A stretch of 32,827 nucleotides of DNA. Origin: Chitinispirillales bacterium. GTDB lineage: Bacteria; Fibrobacterota; Chitinivibrionia; Chitinivibrionales; Chitinispirillaceae. Each line of letters begins with the position of its first letter. Within the stretch, counting starts at the first letter, position 1. A program made the translations under genes and the position numbers. This document shows positions 1-8,917 of the stretch, in pieces. The notes under the pieces are model-generated. The model was not told where the DNA came from. It ran no database searches and was given only the letters and a program-made list of their open reading frames with translations. Where the stretch lies: contig JAITUP010000186.1 of NCBI GenBank assembly GCA_031286265.1, positions 1-32,827 of the forward strand, written 5' to 3'.

Positions 1-289
1 GATTGTAGACACTCAGTCCCTTTTCACCGAACAATATCTTGAGCATAAGAGCTCGTATAGCAGGTTGTTGGAAAACTCTTTTTTTATGAAAAAAATGGAC
101 ATATAAAATGGAGGGTAAACTACAAAACAACAGTAATAAAAAAACAAGCCAACAGCGTTGGCAAACGTCATAACAGGCAGGTCACTGACCTGTATGGGGG
201 TAATTATACCCAAAAAACAAAGAAAAAAGAAAGAAAAAAGCTTTTTTTGAACTTTTTGAAAAAAAAACTTGCGCGGGCATCATAGCAGG
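1..289. repeat. Dispersed repeat A, copy 1 (direct repeat of 988-1275; may extend left of the window)
   Basis: Begins gattgtagacactcagtcccttttcaccgaacaatatcttgagcataagagctcg and ends ...aaaaaaaacttgcgcgggcatcatagcagg. The same sequence with scattered differences recurs at 988-1275. The first ~95 bp and last ~90 bp are almost identical. Confidence 0.95.
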
Positions 290-835
290 CAATATTTGTA
301 CGTTAAGAGCCTTCTGCCTAACTTAGAGGCGGGACTCAGGCTCTCGTTGGAGGTGTATTTTGAGGAGCTTGAACTTTATTGGAAGCAGGAGAAGAGGCTG
401 TTGGCTACACTGAAAAACTTGATGCGCAAAGAGCGTTACGCTACAGCTTATAAGCTCGCTCAATCGCTTCCAGGCATTGCAGAACTGACGGCTTTGAGGT
501 TAGTTTTGGAACTCGGCGAGGACTTCAGCCGTTTTAGTTCCGGCGCCAAGATCGCCGCGTTTCTTGGGTTAGGCGGTACAGAGTACTCATCGGGAGATAC
601 TCAAAAGCGTGGCGGAATCACTAAACAGGGAAGCCGCATGATACGATCGTGGCTAATAGAAAGCGCTTGGATTGCAGTCGCTAAAGACCCAGCAATGCGG
701 GAATTTTATACAAGGATACGCTATAACACCGGATGCCGTAAAAAGGCGGTCGTAGCAGTAGCTAGAAAATTGGTAACACGATTGCGAAGTTGCATCGTAA
801 ATAACGTCGAATATACGTTTGGAGTGATAGAATAG
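290..835 (+). pseudogene. IS110-family transposase remnant (C-terminal Transposase_20-type region only)
   Basis: ORF 269-835 contains LAQSLPGIAELTALRLVLELGEDFSRFSSGAKIAAFLGLGGTEYSSGDTQKRGGITKQGSRMIRSWLIESAW, typical of the IS110 C-terminal half. The N-terminal DEDD/RuvC-like domain is absent. The TTG start at 269 lies in repeat A, so the first residues are chimeric. Confidence 0.85.
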
Positions 836-987
836 TCTAAAAATTAAGAATAAAAAGCTGATTTTATACTATAAAACTTAACAAAAGTAAGGAAATAACA
901 TAAAAATAGACTTTTTCAACCTGAGTTCGGGAATCGAGTGTACTACGTTGCCCCCCTTGTGGCTTATAAAAACGCCACGCCCCTGCA

Positions 988-1275
988 GATTGTAGACACT
1001 CAGTCCCTTTTCACCGAACAATATCTTGAGCATAAGAGCTCGTATAGCAGGTTGTTGGAAAACTCTTTTTTTATGAAAAAACTTAACCTATAAAACGGAG
1101 GATATAAACTACAAAACAACAAAAAAAAAATCAATCCAACGGCGTGGGCAAACGCCATAGTAAGCGGGTCACCGACCTGTATGGGGGTATTATACCCAAA
1201 AAACAAAGAAAAAAGAAAGAAAAAAGCTTTTTTTGAACTTTTTGAAAAAAAAACTTGCGCGGGCATCATAGCAGG
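988..1275. repeat. Dispersed repeat A, copy 2
   Basis: Direct repeat of 1-289, 987 bp apart. Here it is followed directly by module B. Confidence 0.95.
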
Positions 1276-1322
1276 GGGGCTATCGTATCGGGGCGTTACG
1301 GGGCAGAGCCCCGTCACCAAAA
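1271..1322. repeat. Dispersed repeat module B, left copy (inverted relative to 32741-32792)
   Basis: gcaggggggctatcgtatcggggcgttacggggcagagccccgtcaccaaaa is the exact reverse complement of 32741-32792. Contains the hairpin ACGGGGC-AGA-GCCCCGT (1298-1314). Confidence 0.95.
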
Positions 1323-1478
1323 GATTTTTAAGATTTTGACTTTGATTTTGTGCTTAATGGAAAATTTGGGTTTAATTTTATGTTACCCGGCTACGGTGAA
1401 TTTATTATATTACCGCTATTGATGTGTTTTTGTACACTATAATCATTTTTTACCGATTTTTGAAGGGAGGGCGGAAAA

Positions 1479-2234
1479 ATGCGCCTCAAGTCTTTTATTG
1501 CGGTTTGCGGTGTTTTGGCGGTGTTTGCCGGTTGCGGCGGCAGTGGCGAGCCTGTGGAGGTTATCGAACAGACACACGATAACGGCGCGAAGCGGGAGGT
1601 TATCACTTACGTCGGCAAGCGGGACAACGTGATACGCAGGGTGTTCTACTCGCCGGAAGGCAACATGATGTCTGAGCAGACCTTCAAGGACGGCAGGCCC
1701 GACGGCAAGCGGATTACCTACTTTCCCGACGGCACGGTCAGGCAGGAAGTCAACTTCAGAGACAGCCTCCTGCACGGGCCCAGCAAATCGTGGTATTCAA
1801 ACCGCCAGCTCGAAAGCGAAGCCGAATACGTTGACGGTCAGTTGGTGGGACGGGTTGTCGCGTACTTTGAAGACGGCCAAATCGCAAGCGAGGTCACGTA
1901 TCAGGACGGAAGGAAGCATGGTGAAGAAATTGAATACCATCCTAACGGAAACAGAAAATTGGTCAAAACTTTCAATGCCGGTATTCAGGAAGGGGTAGAA
2001 ATCGAATATTTTGAAAACGGCAACGTCAGGGCGGAATTTCTCTACTCCAACAACGCGCGGAATGGACGATTCAGGATGTTGCACCAAAACGGGAGGGTGG
2101 CCAAGGCGGGAACGTATGTAAACGGACGGTTTCAGGATACGTTAGTGCAATTTAACTCGGCCGGCAGGAGAGAAGCGCTGGCGATTTATGATCGTGGGCA
2201 GAAAACTTTCGGGCAGTCTTTTGTGAACAGATAA
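1479..2234 (+). CDS. MORN-variant (YwqK-like) repeat lipoprotein
   Basis: Signal peptide with lipobox-like VFAGC, then repeated G-x-x-x-Y-F-x-x-G-x-x-x-x-E units (YFPDGTVRQEVNF, YFEDGQIASEVTY, YHPNGNRKLVKTF, YFENGNVRAEFLY). An AGGGAGG-type RBS (gaagggagggcgg) lies upstream. Confidence 0.85.
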   Translation: MRLKSFIAVCGVLAVFAGCGGSGEPVEVIEQTHDNGAKREVITYVGKRDNVIRRVFYSPEGNMMSEQTFKDGRPDGKRITYFPDGTVRQEVNFRDSLLHGPSKSWYSNRQLESEAEYVDGQLVGRVVAYFEDGQIASEVTYQDGRKHGEEIEYHPNGNRKLVKTFNAGIQEGVEIEYFENGNVRAEFLYSNNARNGRFRMLHQNGRVAKAGTYVNGRFQDTLVQFNSAGRREALAIYDRGQKTFGQSFVNR

Positions 2235-2246
2235 AAAAATTATATC

Positions 2247-2286
2247 CAAAAGATTAAAGTCAAATTTCTTTGGCTTTAATCTTTTG
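2247..2286. terminator. Bidirectional hairpin terminator between convergent genes
   Basis: CAAAAGATTAAAG...CTTTAATCTTTTG: 13 bp perfect arms, extendable by T-G and C-G. The right arm overlaps the last codons and stop of the flippase gene. Confidence 0.7.
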
Positions 2287-3676
2287 ACTTCAATCCCTTT
2301 AGTATTTCAATGATGATTGACCTATGCAGTATCATTGTTGCCAAAATCGGAATGGCGTTGTACCACCATTGGATATCGTGGAATGTATTTAAGCCTAAAA
2401 ATGCTACCAGCACCAAAAACGCGGGCATGAATCTCATTATCGGGTATTTTACCGGGAACAGTCTACCTGAGATGACGGTTCTTAAATAGAAATAGACTAA
2501 AAATGCCGCACCGGTGGAAATAGCCGCGCCGCGCGCACCGAGGAGCGGGACAAGATAAAAATTCCCGACCAAGTTAACTAACGCGCCGGCTAACGCCACA
2601 ATCAAATAAAGATGCGTCCGTTTCTTCAATCCCATGCCGATGCCGGTGATATCGCCTACAATGTGTATGATTGGCGCGATGATTAAAAACGGCATTATGT
2701 AGACCGCGTCTCTGTAGGACGGCGCGAGAATCAGTATGATAATATCTTTGAAAAGCAGTAATGCCCCACCGGCGGCCAATGTCGCTACCGCCGCGTATTT
2801 AAACATGTTTTCAAAAAAGCGATAGTCCCGGCGATCCGCCTCATACCTTTCAAACGCCGCGGGAGCCCAATATATGTTGAAACCTGTTTGTAGCAGCGTC
2901 AACAAAAACACATATTTGCTTGCGACGGCATAAAGGCCGATTTCTTCAAACGGTGAATAAACGCGCAGCGCGATTTTGTCCATGCCCTGAAATATAAACA
3001 TCACCGCAAGAACGGGAACCATGGGCAGCCCATAGCTGAGGATCCGCTTCAGTTCGGCGCGGTTAAAAATCGCCGTTTCTATTTTTCGCGTCCAGAATCG
3101 CCGTTCCGCAAAAATGTATATAAGTATGGAAACGGAAGAATGAGCAATAATCCCCCAAATAATAGCATGAAATGTAGACGCGATGAATTTTGCATAAAAC
3201 ACCACGGTAACAAGATAGGCGATCGCGCCGGCAATCTGCCCTGCCGACAGCACGTGTCCGCGCTTGCTCAGGCGAATGAGGCCAAGCGCATAATTATTAA
3301 TCGCAAATAATACGATGCTACACGCAAGCAAAAGCATCGCCGTGAAATCCGGCTCATTGAAAAGCGCCGCCGATACGGGCTGCCAAAAAAACAAGGTGCA
3401 AGACGATATGGCAATCGTCGCGGTAATCGAAATAAAAAAGCATAACCACACGAATGAAGCCTTCTCGCTCTCACCCTTTTCATGATACATCCGCAAAAAA
3501 CTTTGATCCGCACCCAAAAGCCCGAGCTGAAACACAGACATCAACACCAAACGAAACATCGCGGACTTCCCAAATTCCTCCGGAATAATCAGGAGCGTTA
3601 TTATCGGAGCGGAAAGAAACGAGATGGCAGCCGTTACCCAGCTACCGTAGGAAAATGTTATAAATCGTTTTATCAT
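2276..3676 (-). CDS. Polysaccharide/oligosaccharide flippase (Wzx/MOP superfamily)
   Basis: 466 aa polytopic protein; N-terminus MIKRFITFSYGSWVTAAISFLSAPIITLLIIPEEFGKSAMFRLVL is typical of Wzx-like exporters. Confidence 0.85.
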   Translation of the reverse strand: MIKRFITFSYGSWVTAAISFLSAPIITLLIIPEEFGKSAMFRLVLMSVFQLGLLGADQSFLRMYHEKGESEKASFVWLCFFISITATIAISSCTLFFWQPVSAALFNEPDFTAMLLLACSIVLFAINNYALGLIRLSKRGHVLSAGQIAGAIAYLVTVVFYAKFIASTFHAIIWGIIAHSSVSILIYIFAERRFWTRKIETAIFNRAELKRILSYGLPMVPVLAVMFIFQGMDKIALRVYSPFEEIGLYAVASKYVFLLTLLQTGFNIYWAPAAFERYEADRRDYRFFENMFKYAAVATLAAGGALLLFKDIIILILAPSYRDAVYIMPFLIIAPIIHIVGDITGIGMGLKKRTHLYLIVALAGALVNLVGNFYLVPLLGARGAAISTGAAFLVYFYLRTVISGRLFPVKYPIMRFMPAFLVLVAFLGLNTFHDIQWWYNAIPILATMILHRSIIIEILKGLKSKD

Positions 3677-3929
3677 TTTATTTTGGGCAATCTTTCACAA
3701 TTTCCTGCCCTAATCCATCCCTAAGTAATTTTCTTCTAATCATAGAAGCAATATAACTTATGGACGGAGAGACAAAATTGAAATTTTGAGAAAATTTTTT
3801 CACAAATTTCTTGCGTTTCGTGGATGTCATCACGTATATTATGTGCGGAAAGGGCGATGTTGAAAATACTATCTCTTGTCGCGTGATGACAGTAAAACAA
3901 GTCAACTGTTTCGAAAAAACTTACAAAAA

Positions 3930-5249
3930 ATGCAAAACGTCAGTACCAACAACAACATCCTGATATCAATAGTAATAGTGAACTACAAGGTCCCGTATTG
4001 TCTCATCGAGGCTCTTGACTCGCTCCGTCTCGCTAAACTCTACGACCGCGCCGAGGTAATAATTGTCGATAACGCCTCGGGAGATGGATCGCGGGAAATT
4101 ATCGCCTCGAAATTTCAAGAGGCGCGGTGGATACAACTCAAAAAAAATATCGGTTTCGGCAGCGCCTGCAACATCGGCGCGGAGGCCGCGAGCGGCAAAT
4201 ATCTTCTTTTACTCAATCCAGACGCCGTAGTTTCCGCGGATACGCTTGCAAACGCGGTAGAGTTTATGGAAAAGCACCCGTCGGCGGGGCTTATGGGGCC
4301 AAAGATTTTGAACCCCGACGGTACGCTGCAGCTCAGTTGCCGCCGTTCTATCCCCACGCCCTCGGTGGCGTTTTACTATTTTGCCGGGTTGAGCAGTCTG
4401 TTCCCGAATAGCCGCCGTTTCGGGCGTTATCACCTTACCTATATGGACGAGAACGAAACCGCGCAGGTGGAAGTCATTTCCGGATCGTTCATGTTTATGC
4501 GTCTCGAGCTTTTCAACGAGATCGGCGGGTTCGACAGGCGTTTTTTCATGTATGGGGAAGATATCGATCTTTGCTACAGGATCGCCTTGGCGGGGTATGA
4601 GGTGTGGTATTATCCGGAAACTCAGATCGTCCACCAAAAAGGCAGGAGTTCGGCGAAGCGCCGCATCAGGTCGCGTATCAATTTTTATGGGGCAATGATT
4701 ATTTTCCTGCAAAAATATCACGATTCGCAGGGCACACGTACTCCGCGGTGGCTCACGTGGGCGGGAATCGTGTTTTTAGCTATGCTGAACATCGGCGCAA
4801 TAACGCTCCGCGCTATTGCCGCGCCGCTCGTCGACATAGCTATATTAAACTACATCCTATGGAACATACTAAAATCGTGCGCATGCAGCAATATAATTAG
4901 CCGCACATTCGGCCCATATATCCTCGAATGCGGGCCCGAACCCCTCTACACGGCGGCGCCGTTGATGCCGCTTATCGGCAACGCGTCAATCAGCTTTGCT
5001 TTTGTGTTTTTATTCGCATATAATAACGTATATTCCGTTAAACGGCACAGGTTGAAAAATTTGTTTTTTTCAGGTATTATGAGTTCGGCGCTGGTCATGT
5101 CCGGTGTGCATTTTTTGACGGATTATCCCAAGTTTGAGTTTGGTCTTACGCTCGTGTTTTCCATATTCTTCTTTATTTTCTGGCGGGTCGCCCTGTCGGG
5201 TCTTGGAGCGTTTTGGAGACTTGTGAAAAAAAATGAAAAAAGGTATTGA
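3930..5249 (+). CDS. GT2 glycosyltransferase (WbbL/rhamnosyltransferase-like) with C-terminal membrane segments
   Basis: ISIVIVNYKVPYCLIEALDSL, VIIVDNASGDGS, NIGFGSACNIGAEAASGKYLLLLNPD, GGFDRRFFMYGEDIDLCYRI. The longest ORF starts at 3876; ATG 3930 is the more likely start. Confidence 0.9.
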   Translation: MQNVSTNNNILISIVIVNYKVPYCLIEALDSLRLAKLYDRAEVIIVDNASGDGSREIIASKFQEARWIQLKKNIGFGSACNIGAEAASGKYLLLLNPDAVVSADTLANAVEFMEKHPSAGLMGPKILNPDGTLQLSCRRSIPTPSVAFYYFAGLSSLFPNSRRFGRYHLTYMDENETAQVEVISGSFMFMRLELFNEIGGFDRRFFMYGEDIDLCYRIALAGYEVWYYPETQIVHQKGRSSAKRRIRSRINFYGAMIIFLQKYHDSQGTRTPRWLTWAGIVFLAMLNIGAITLRAIAAPLVDIAILNYILWNILKSCACSNIISRTFGPYILECGPEPLYTAAPLMPLIGNASISFAFVFLFAYNNVYSVKRHRLKNLFFSGIMSSALVMSGVHFLTDYPKFEFGLTLVFSIFFFIFWRVALSGLGAFWRLVKKNEKRY

Positions 5250-5274
5250 CACGCGCGGTTCCATATATTATCTT
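5246..5274 (+). promoter_or_regulatory. Sigma70-type promoter upstream of tRNA-Gly
   Basis: TTGACA (5246-5251), 17 bp spacer, TATCTT (5269-5274). The tRNA 5' end follows ~14 nt later. Confidence 0.6.
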
Positions 5275-5287
5275 ACCATATTGTAGC

Positions 5288-5362
5288 GCGAGAGTAGCTC
5301 AGTGGTAGAGCTCTACCTTGCCAAGGTAGCTGTCGCGGGTTCAAGTCCCGTCTCTCGCTCCA
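5288..5362 (+). tRNA. tRNA-Gly (anticodon GCC), CCA encoded
   Basis: gcgagag...ctctcgc acceptor stem, D arm agctcagtggtagagct, anticodon arm ctacctt-GCC-aaggtag region, T arm gcgggttcaagtcccg, then tCCA. Confidence 0.95.
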
Positions 5363-5387
5363 ATTTTTAGAAGAACCCCTTTTTTCC

Positions 5388-5458
<71 letters not shown>

Positions 5459-5459
<1 letters not shown>

Positions 5460-5998
5460 TAGTACAGTATCGACGTACCGATCTTTTCCGCGATCTCCTT
5501 GCCTACCATTTCCTCGATAATCTTGAGTGTAAACGGGATTGCTGTGCCTACCGCGCGGCTTGTGATTATGGTGCCGTCCGTTGCTACATCCTCCTCAACT
5601 ATCTTTGCACCCTGCATTTGACCCTCGCAACTGGGATAGCAGGTCGCTATTTTGCCTTCGAGTATTCCCGCTTTCGCGAGGACCGTCGGCGCGGCACAGA
5701 TTGCGGCGCAGATTTTGCCGGCGGAATGGGCGGAGCGGATGAGCGCGAGCAGTTTTTCGGAAGTGGCAAGATTACCGCCGACCCCAGGACCACCGGGGAG
5801 AATGAGGGCATCAAACGGGCCGGCAAAATCATCAAAGAGCATATCGGCTTTGACGCGAATATCACGGCCGCCGCGCACTTCTAAAGAGTTGAGACCCAAT
5901 ACGGTCACCTTGATCTCGGCACGGCGTAGAAGATCGATGATTGTGACAGCTTCGATTTCCTCAAAACCGTCGAAAAGTATGGTAATTGCGTGTAGCAT
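5459..5998 (-). CDS. DJ-1/PfpI family protein (YajL/ThiJ-like)
   Basis: MLHAITILFDGFEEIEAVTIIDLLRRAEIKVTVLGL...DALILPGGPGVGGNLATSEKLLALI...GKICAAICAAPTVLAKAGILEGKIATCYPS, with the nucleophile-elbow Cys in AAICAAP. ORF extends to 6067, but M at 5998 fits the family start. Confidence 0.9.
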
Positions 5999-6025
5999 AT
6001 TTGCGCTCCTTGCTAAGGTATAGTT

Positions 6026-6098
6026 ATTCCACTTTAAGATGGCATTTGCGTTATCTGGCGACATCACGGGCGATGCAGGCGCTATTTTAAAGTGGAAT
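6026..6098. repeat. Imperfect inverted repeat (18 bp arms, ~37 nt loop)
   Basis: ATTCCACTTTAAgATgGC (6026-6043) and GCtATtTTAAAGTGGAAT (6081-6098). Lies between the stop of the 6101-7384 gene and the PfpI gene. Confidence 0.8.
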
Positions 6099-6100
6099 CA

Positions 6101-7384
6101 TTATAATAATATCAGCCTGCCCACATTGTCGCGTTCAAATTGCACAAGATTACTTTCAATAACCCTCCCCCGTTCACCGTGCAATACGAGCCTGACGTTT
6201 ACAACATTATCGTTCACCGCCTCTCCGACCGAATTCAAACCGTCCCATAGGACCGACGACGGGATGATGTTGCCGCCGGAAAAGGTTTTTATGCTGGAAC
6301 CTCTTTCGTTGTCTATCCTCAAAACCCATGATCTCAAATTTATATTGCCGTCGACTTGCAGGCTGAACAAAAATTGACCGCTGCCAACGTCCTGCGCTTC
6401 GAGGCCGACGCGGAGACCGTCGTCGCCTATGGTGGTTCGTCTGAAGGCGCTATGGAAAATAGTTCCGTATTTTTCATTTCCCTCGCCGTAGCCGCCTATC
6501 ACGGCGGTTGATGATGACCGGTTTATGAATACCACCCCAAGGCTTGCGAAAAATTTGTGTTTTATGGATTCGTTTCTTGGTCTGATGAAACTTACACCCG
6601 CCGATCCCGTTATCGTTTGACCCAAATTTTCGTTTGATGTGTGAATGTGGGACAGGTCGAAGTTGAGACGTGCCGTTCCCTCCGTGTTACTGATGGCGCC
6701 GTCATCGCGAATGTTAAAGCGGAGCATAAAATCATACGGTAAATAGTGCATGCGCGGACTGGAGGATAGTGTCCCGCCGGCGCCTACGGAAATACCAAAA
6801 AAATCGGCAGTGCCTTTGTCGTCAACAACGGTTTTATGAAACGCAAGCCTGAGTGCGCTATTTTTCATCATGCGGGGAATATCGGCGCTAAACGCGACGT
6901 TAGCGGAGATAGTCTGATCGCCATCGGAATCCAATACGTCGACCGATACGCCTGTGTGTATGGAATTGACCGGCGTAACAAGCCCTAAACTTAGAAAAAT
7001 ATCTTCATTGCTCGTATACATCCCACCAACAGAAAACGCGGATTTGCTTGATCTGTATGAAGCGTTCGGATATTTGAAATTTGTGCTGTGTTGTTGATTA
7101 AGATGTTCTTCGTATGTCATTATTTTACTGACAGGGACGACAAACACGCCTCTTACGTCAAAATTTTCATCATCAAGGTATTTGAAATCAACACCAAGGG
7201 TATATCCGGGATTGTTACCGATAAGCGCCGGATTGTAGAAAACCGCAAACGGTGTGCCAAAACGGCTATACTGCCAATCGAAAGGGCGGGAAAATAATGG
7301 GGTTGATAATGACAACACACATGTTAACACAACCGACATAATAAAAGAAACGGGGCGGGATGACGATGATCTTAGCATTTTCAC
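6101..7384 (-). CDS. Secreted/outer-membrane beta-rich protein with C-terminal FlgD-Ig-like segment, function unknown
   Basis: N-terminal signal segment SFIMSVVLTCVLSLSTPLFSR, repetitive beta-rich body, C-terminal SSVLWDGLNSVGEAVNDNVVNVRLVL resembling FlgD-like/T9SS-type Ig motifs. Confidence 0.6.
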   Translation of the reverse strand: MKMLRSSSSRPVSFIMSVVLTCVLSLSTPLFSRPFDWQYSRFGTPFAVFYNPALIGNNPGYTLGVDFKYLDDENFDVRGVFVVPVSKIMTYEEHLNQQHSTNFKYPNASYRSSKSAFSVGGMYTSNEDIFLSLGLVTPVNSIHTGVSVDVLDSDGDQTISANVAFSADIPRMMKNSALRLAFHKTVVDDKGTADFFGISVGAGGTLSSSPRMHYLPYDFMLRFNIRDDGAISNTEGTARLNFDLSHIHTSNENLGQTITGSAGVSFIRPRNESIKHKFFASLGVVFINRSSSTAVIGGYGEGNEKYGTIFHSAFRRTTIGDDGLRVGLEAQDVGSGQFLFSLQVDGNINLRSWVLRIDNERGSSIKTFSGGNIIPSSVLWDGLNSVGEAVNDNVVNVRLVLHGERGRVIESNLVQFERDNVGRLILL

Positions 7385-7421
7385 AGTCCCCTCCCCATTG
7401 CCTCGTTACGGTTAGCGTCGA

Positions 7422-8555
7422 TTATCCTATCCTGAGCGGCATAAGAAGGAACAAATCTTCACTATTTTTGTCTTTCTCGTCCGCGTATTCCGGAAATATC
7501 AGGCATGCGCTTATCTGCGTATTGACCTCAAATCGCACTTTTTCTGTTTTTATCGTGTCGAGAATTTCCATAAAAAATTGACCGTTAAAACCCATAATGT
7601 GCTCTTCACCGGAATATTCTACCGGCATGTTCCATTTTGTTTCGCCTCCGGTTTCTATATTTTTAACCGTGGCCTCCATATCGCCGGTTCTGAATATTAG
7701 CTTAACGAGACGGTCTTTTTGACTTGATAAAATCGCGGCGCGGCCAATCGTTTCAAGCATGGCAACTCTATCGGCAACGATTTTTTTAGGATTATTTTTG
7801 GGAATCACCCTGTCATATTCCGGATATTGTCCCTCAATAAGTTTTGACACCATTGCAAACGACGGTGTCGAAAAAGAAATATATCTTTCACCAATCACAA
7901 CTTTTAGCGATTCGTCCTTATCTTTGGAATCGGTTATGCGCATCAGCGTTTCTACACTTTTTCGCGAAACAATTTTGCTAAGACTTTCTTCAACGGGCAA
8001 ATTAATATCAACAAATGAGTGCCCGAGGCGACTTCCATCGGTAGCGACCATTCCGGTTTTATCCGATGATAATTCCCACAAAATGCCACACAAAACGGGG
8101 CGCGTTTCATCTTTTGAAGCCGCAAAAGATGTTTTTTGTATGATTTCACGAAGAACAAAACCGTTTATGCTCAACTCCACTCCGTCTTTTATTTCAGGAA
8201 CACCTGGAAAATCGCTTGAATCGGCCCCCGCTTCCTTATGGAAACCTTTTTGAGACGCAGATTCCATAAGCATTACCATTCCATCAAGCGACAGTGTAAT
8301 AGCGCCCTCGGGGAATACCCTGACAGCATCAAAAAATCTTCGAGCGTTAACAGTAATATCAAACGGACCCTCGCCCGACGCGCCTACGGTGACGCGCAAC
8401 GAGTGATCGGCATCCGTAGCCACAATTTCAAGAATTGAATCCGAATACGAGAGCTTGAAATTGGACAATATCAAAAGGGAACCTTTCGACGGAACAACCG
8501 GAAAAGCTTTTTGCACCGCGTCAAGCAAATCTTTTTTTTGAATTACAACCGACAT
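7422..8555 (-). CDS. dnaN: DNA polymerase III subunit beta (sliding clamp)
   Basis: 377 aa; ILSNFKLSYSDSILEIVATDADHSLRVTV, TRPVLCGILWELSSDKTGMVATDGSRLGHSF, EGQYPEYDRVIPKN; C-terminus LFLLMPLRIG. Confidence 0.95.
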   Translation of the reverse strand: MSVVIQKKDLLDAVQKAFPVVPSKGSLLILSNFKLSYSDSILEIVATDADHSLRVTVGASGEGPFDITVNARRFFDAVRVFPEGAITLSLDGMVMLMESASQKGFHKEAGADSSDFPGVPEIKDGVELSINGFVLREIIQKTSFAASKDETRPVLCGILWELSSDKTGMVATDGSRLGHSFVDINLPVEESLSKIVSRKSVETLMRITDSKDKDESLKVVIGERYISFSTPSFAMVSKLIEGQYPEYDRVIPKNNPKKIVADRVAMLETIGRAAILSSQKDRLVKLIFRTGDMEATVKNIETGGETKWNMPVEYSGEEHIMGFNGQFFMEILDTIKTEKVRFEVNTQISACLIFPEYADEKDKNSEDLFLLMPLRIG

Positions 8556-8917
8556 GTTTCACCATCCTATTACGTTAATTTATCTAAAAATTCAGTTATT
8601 TTCCCAAAACTCACACATATCAACATTGCGCATATATAACCACTATAACTACTATTCTATTAAACAATAAAGAAACAGTAATTAGATATGTTGATACACG
8701 TTAATAAAGCTGTAACCCATTGATATTTATACAGATAGGTATGTTGATACCATACGGGTTAACTGTCTGTTGATATGTGCATAACGTGTTTATTAATGAA
8801 AAATCGTCAATTACCAACACGTATCTACACGTTATCAACACAAAACATGTTAAAAGATCAACGTCCGACATAAAATAATATTTTTCAGACGAAATATCCA
8901 CATTATTATAAAAAAAA
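8556..8917. other. Candidate oriC (dnaA-dnaN intergenic region)
   Basis: AT-rich 362 bp between dnaA and dnaN. Boxes: ATATCAACA 8617-8625; TGTTGATAC 8689-8697 and 8742-8750; TGTTGATAT 8768-8776; TGTGCATAA 8776-8784 (reverse complement TTATGCACA fits TTATNCACA); TTATCAACA 8832-8840; ATATCCACA 8894-8902. AT-rich stretch adjacent to the dnaA stop. Confidence 0.7.

Noticed and set aside
13-213. Minus-strand ORF of 66 aa in repeat A (and the related 106 aa ORF at 1000-1320)
   Set aside because: Shares its C-terminal part between copies only because the DNA is repeated. No family resemblance, and the middle diverges with frame-insensitive changes.
3773-3788. CAAAATT-GA-AATTTTG palindrome between the flippase and GT2 genes
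   Set aside because: Short AT-only symmetry in an AT-rich gap; too weak to call an operator.
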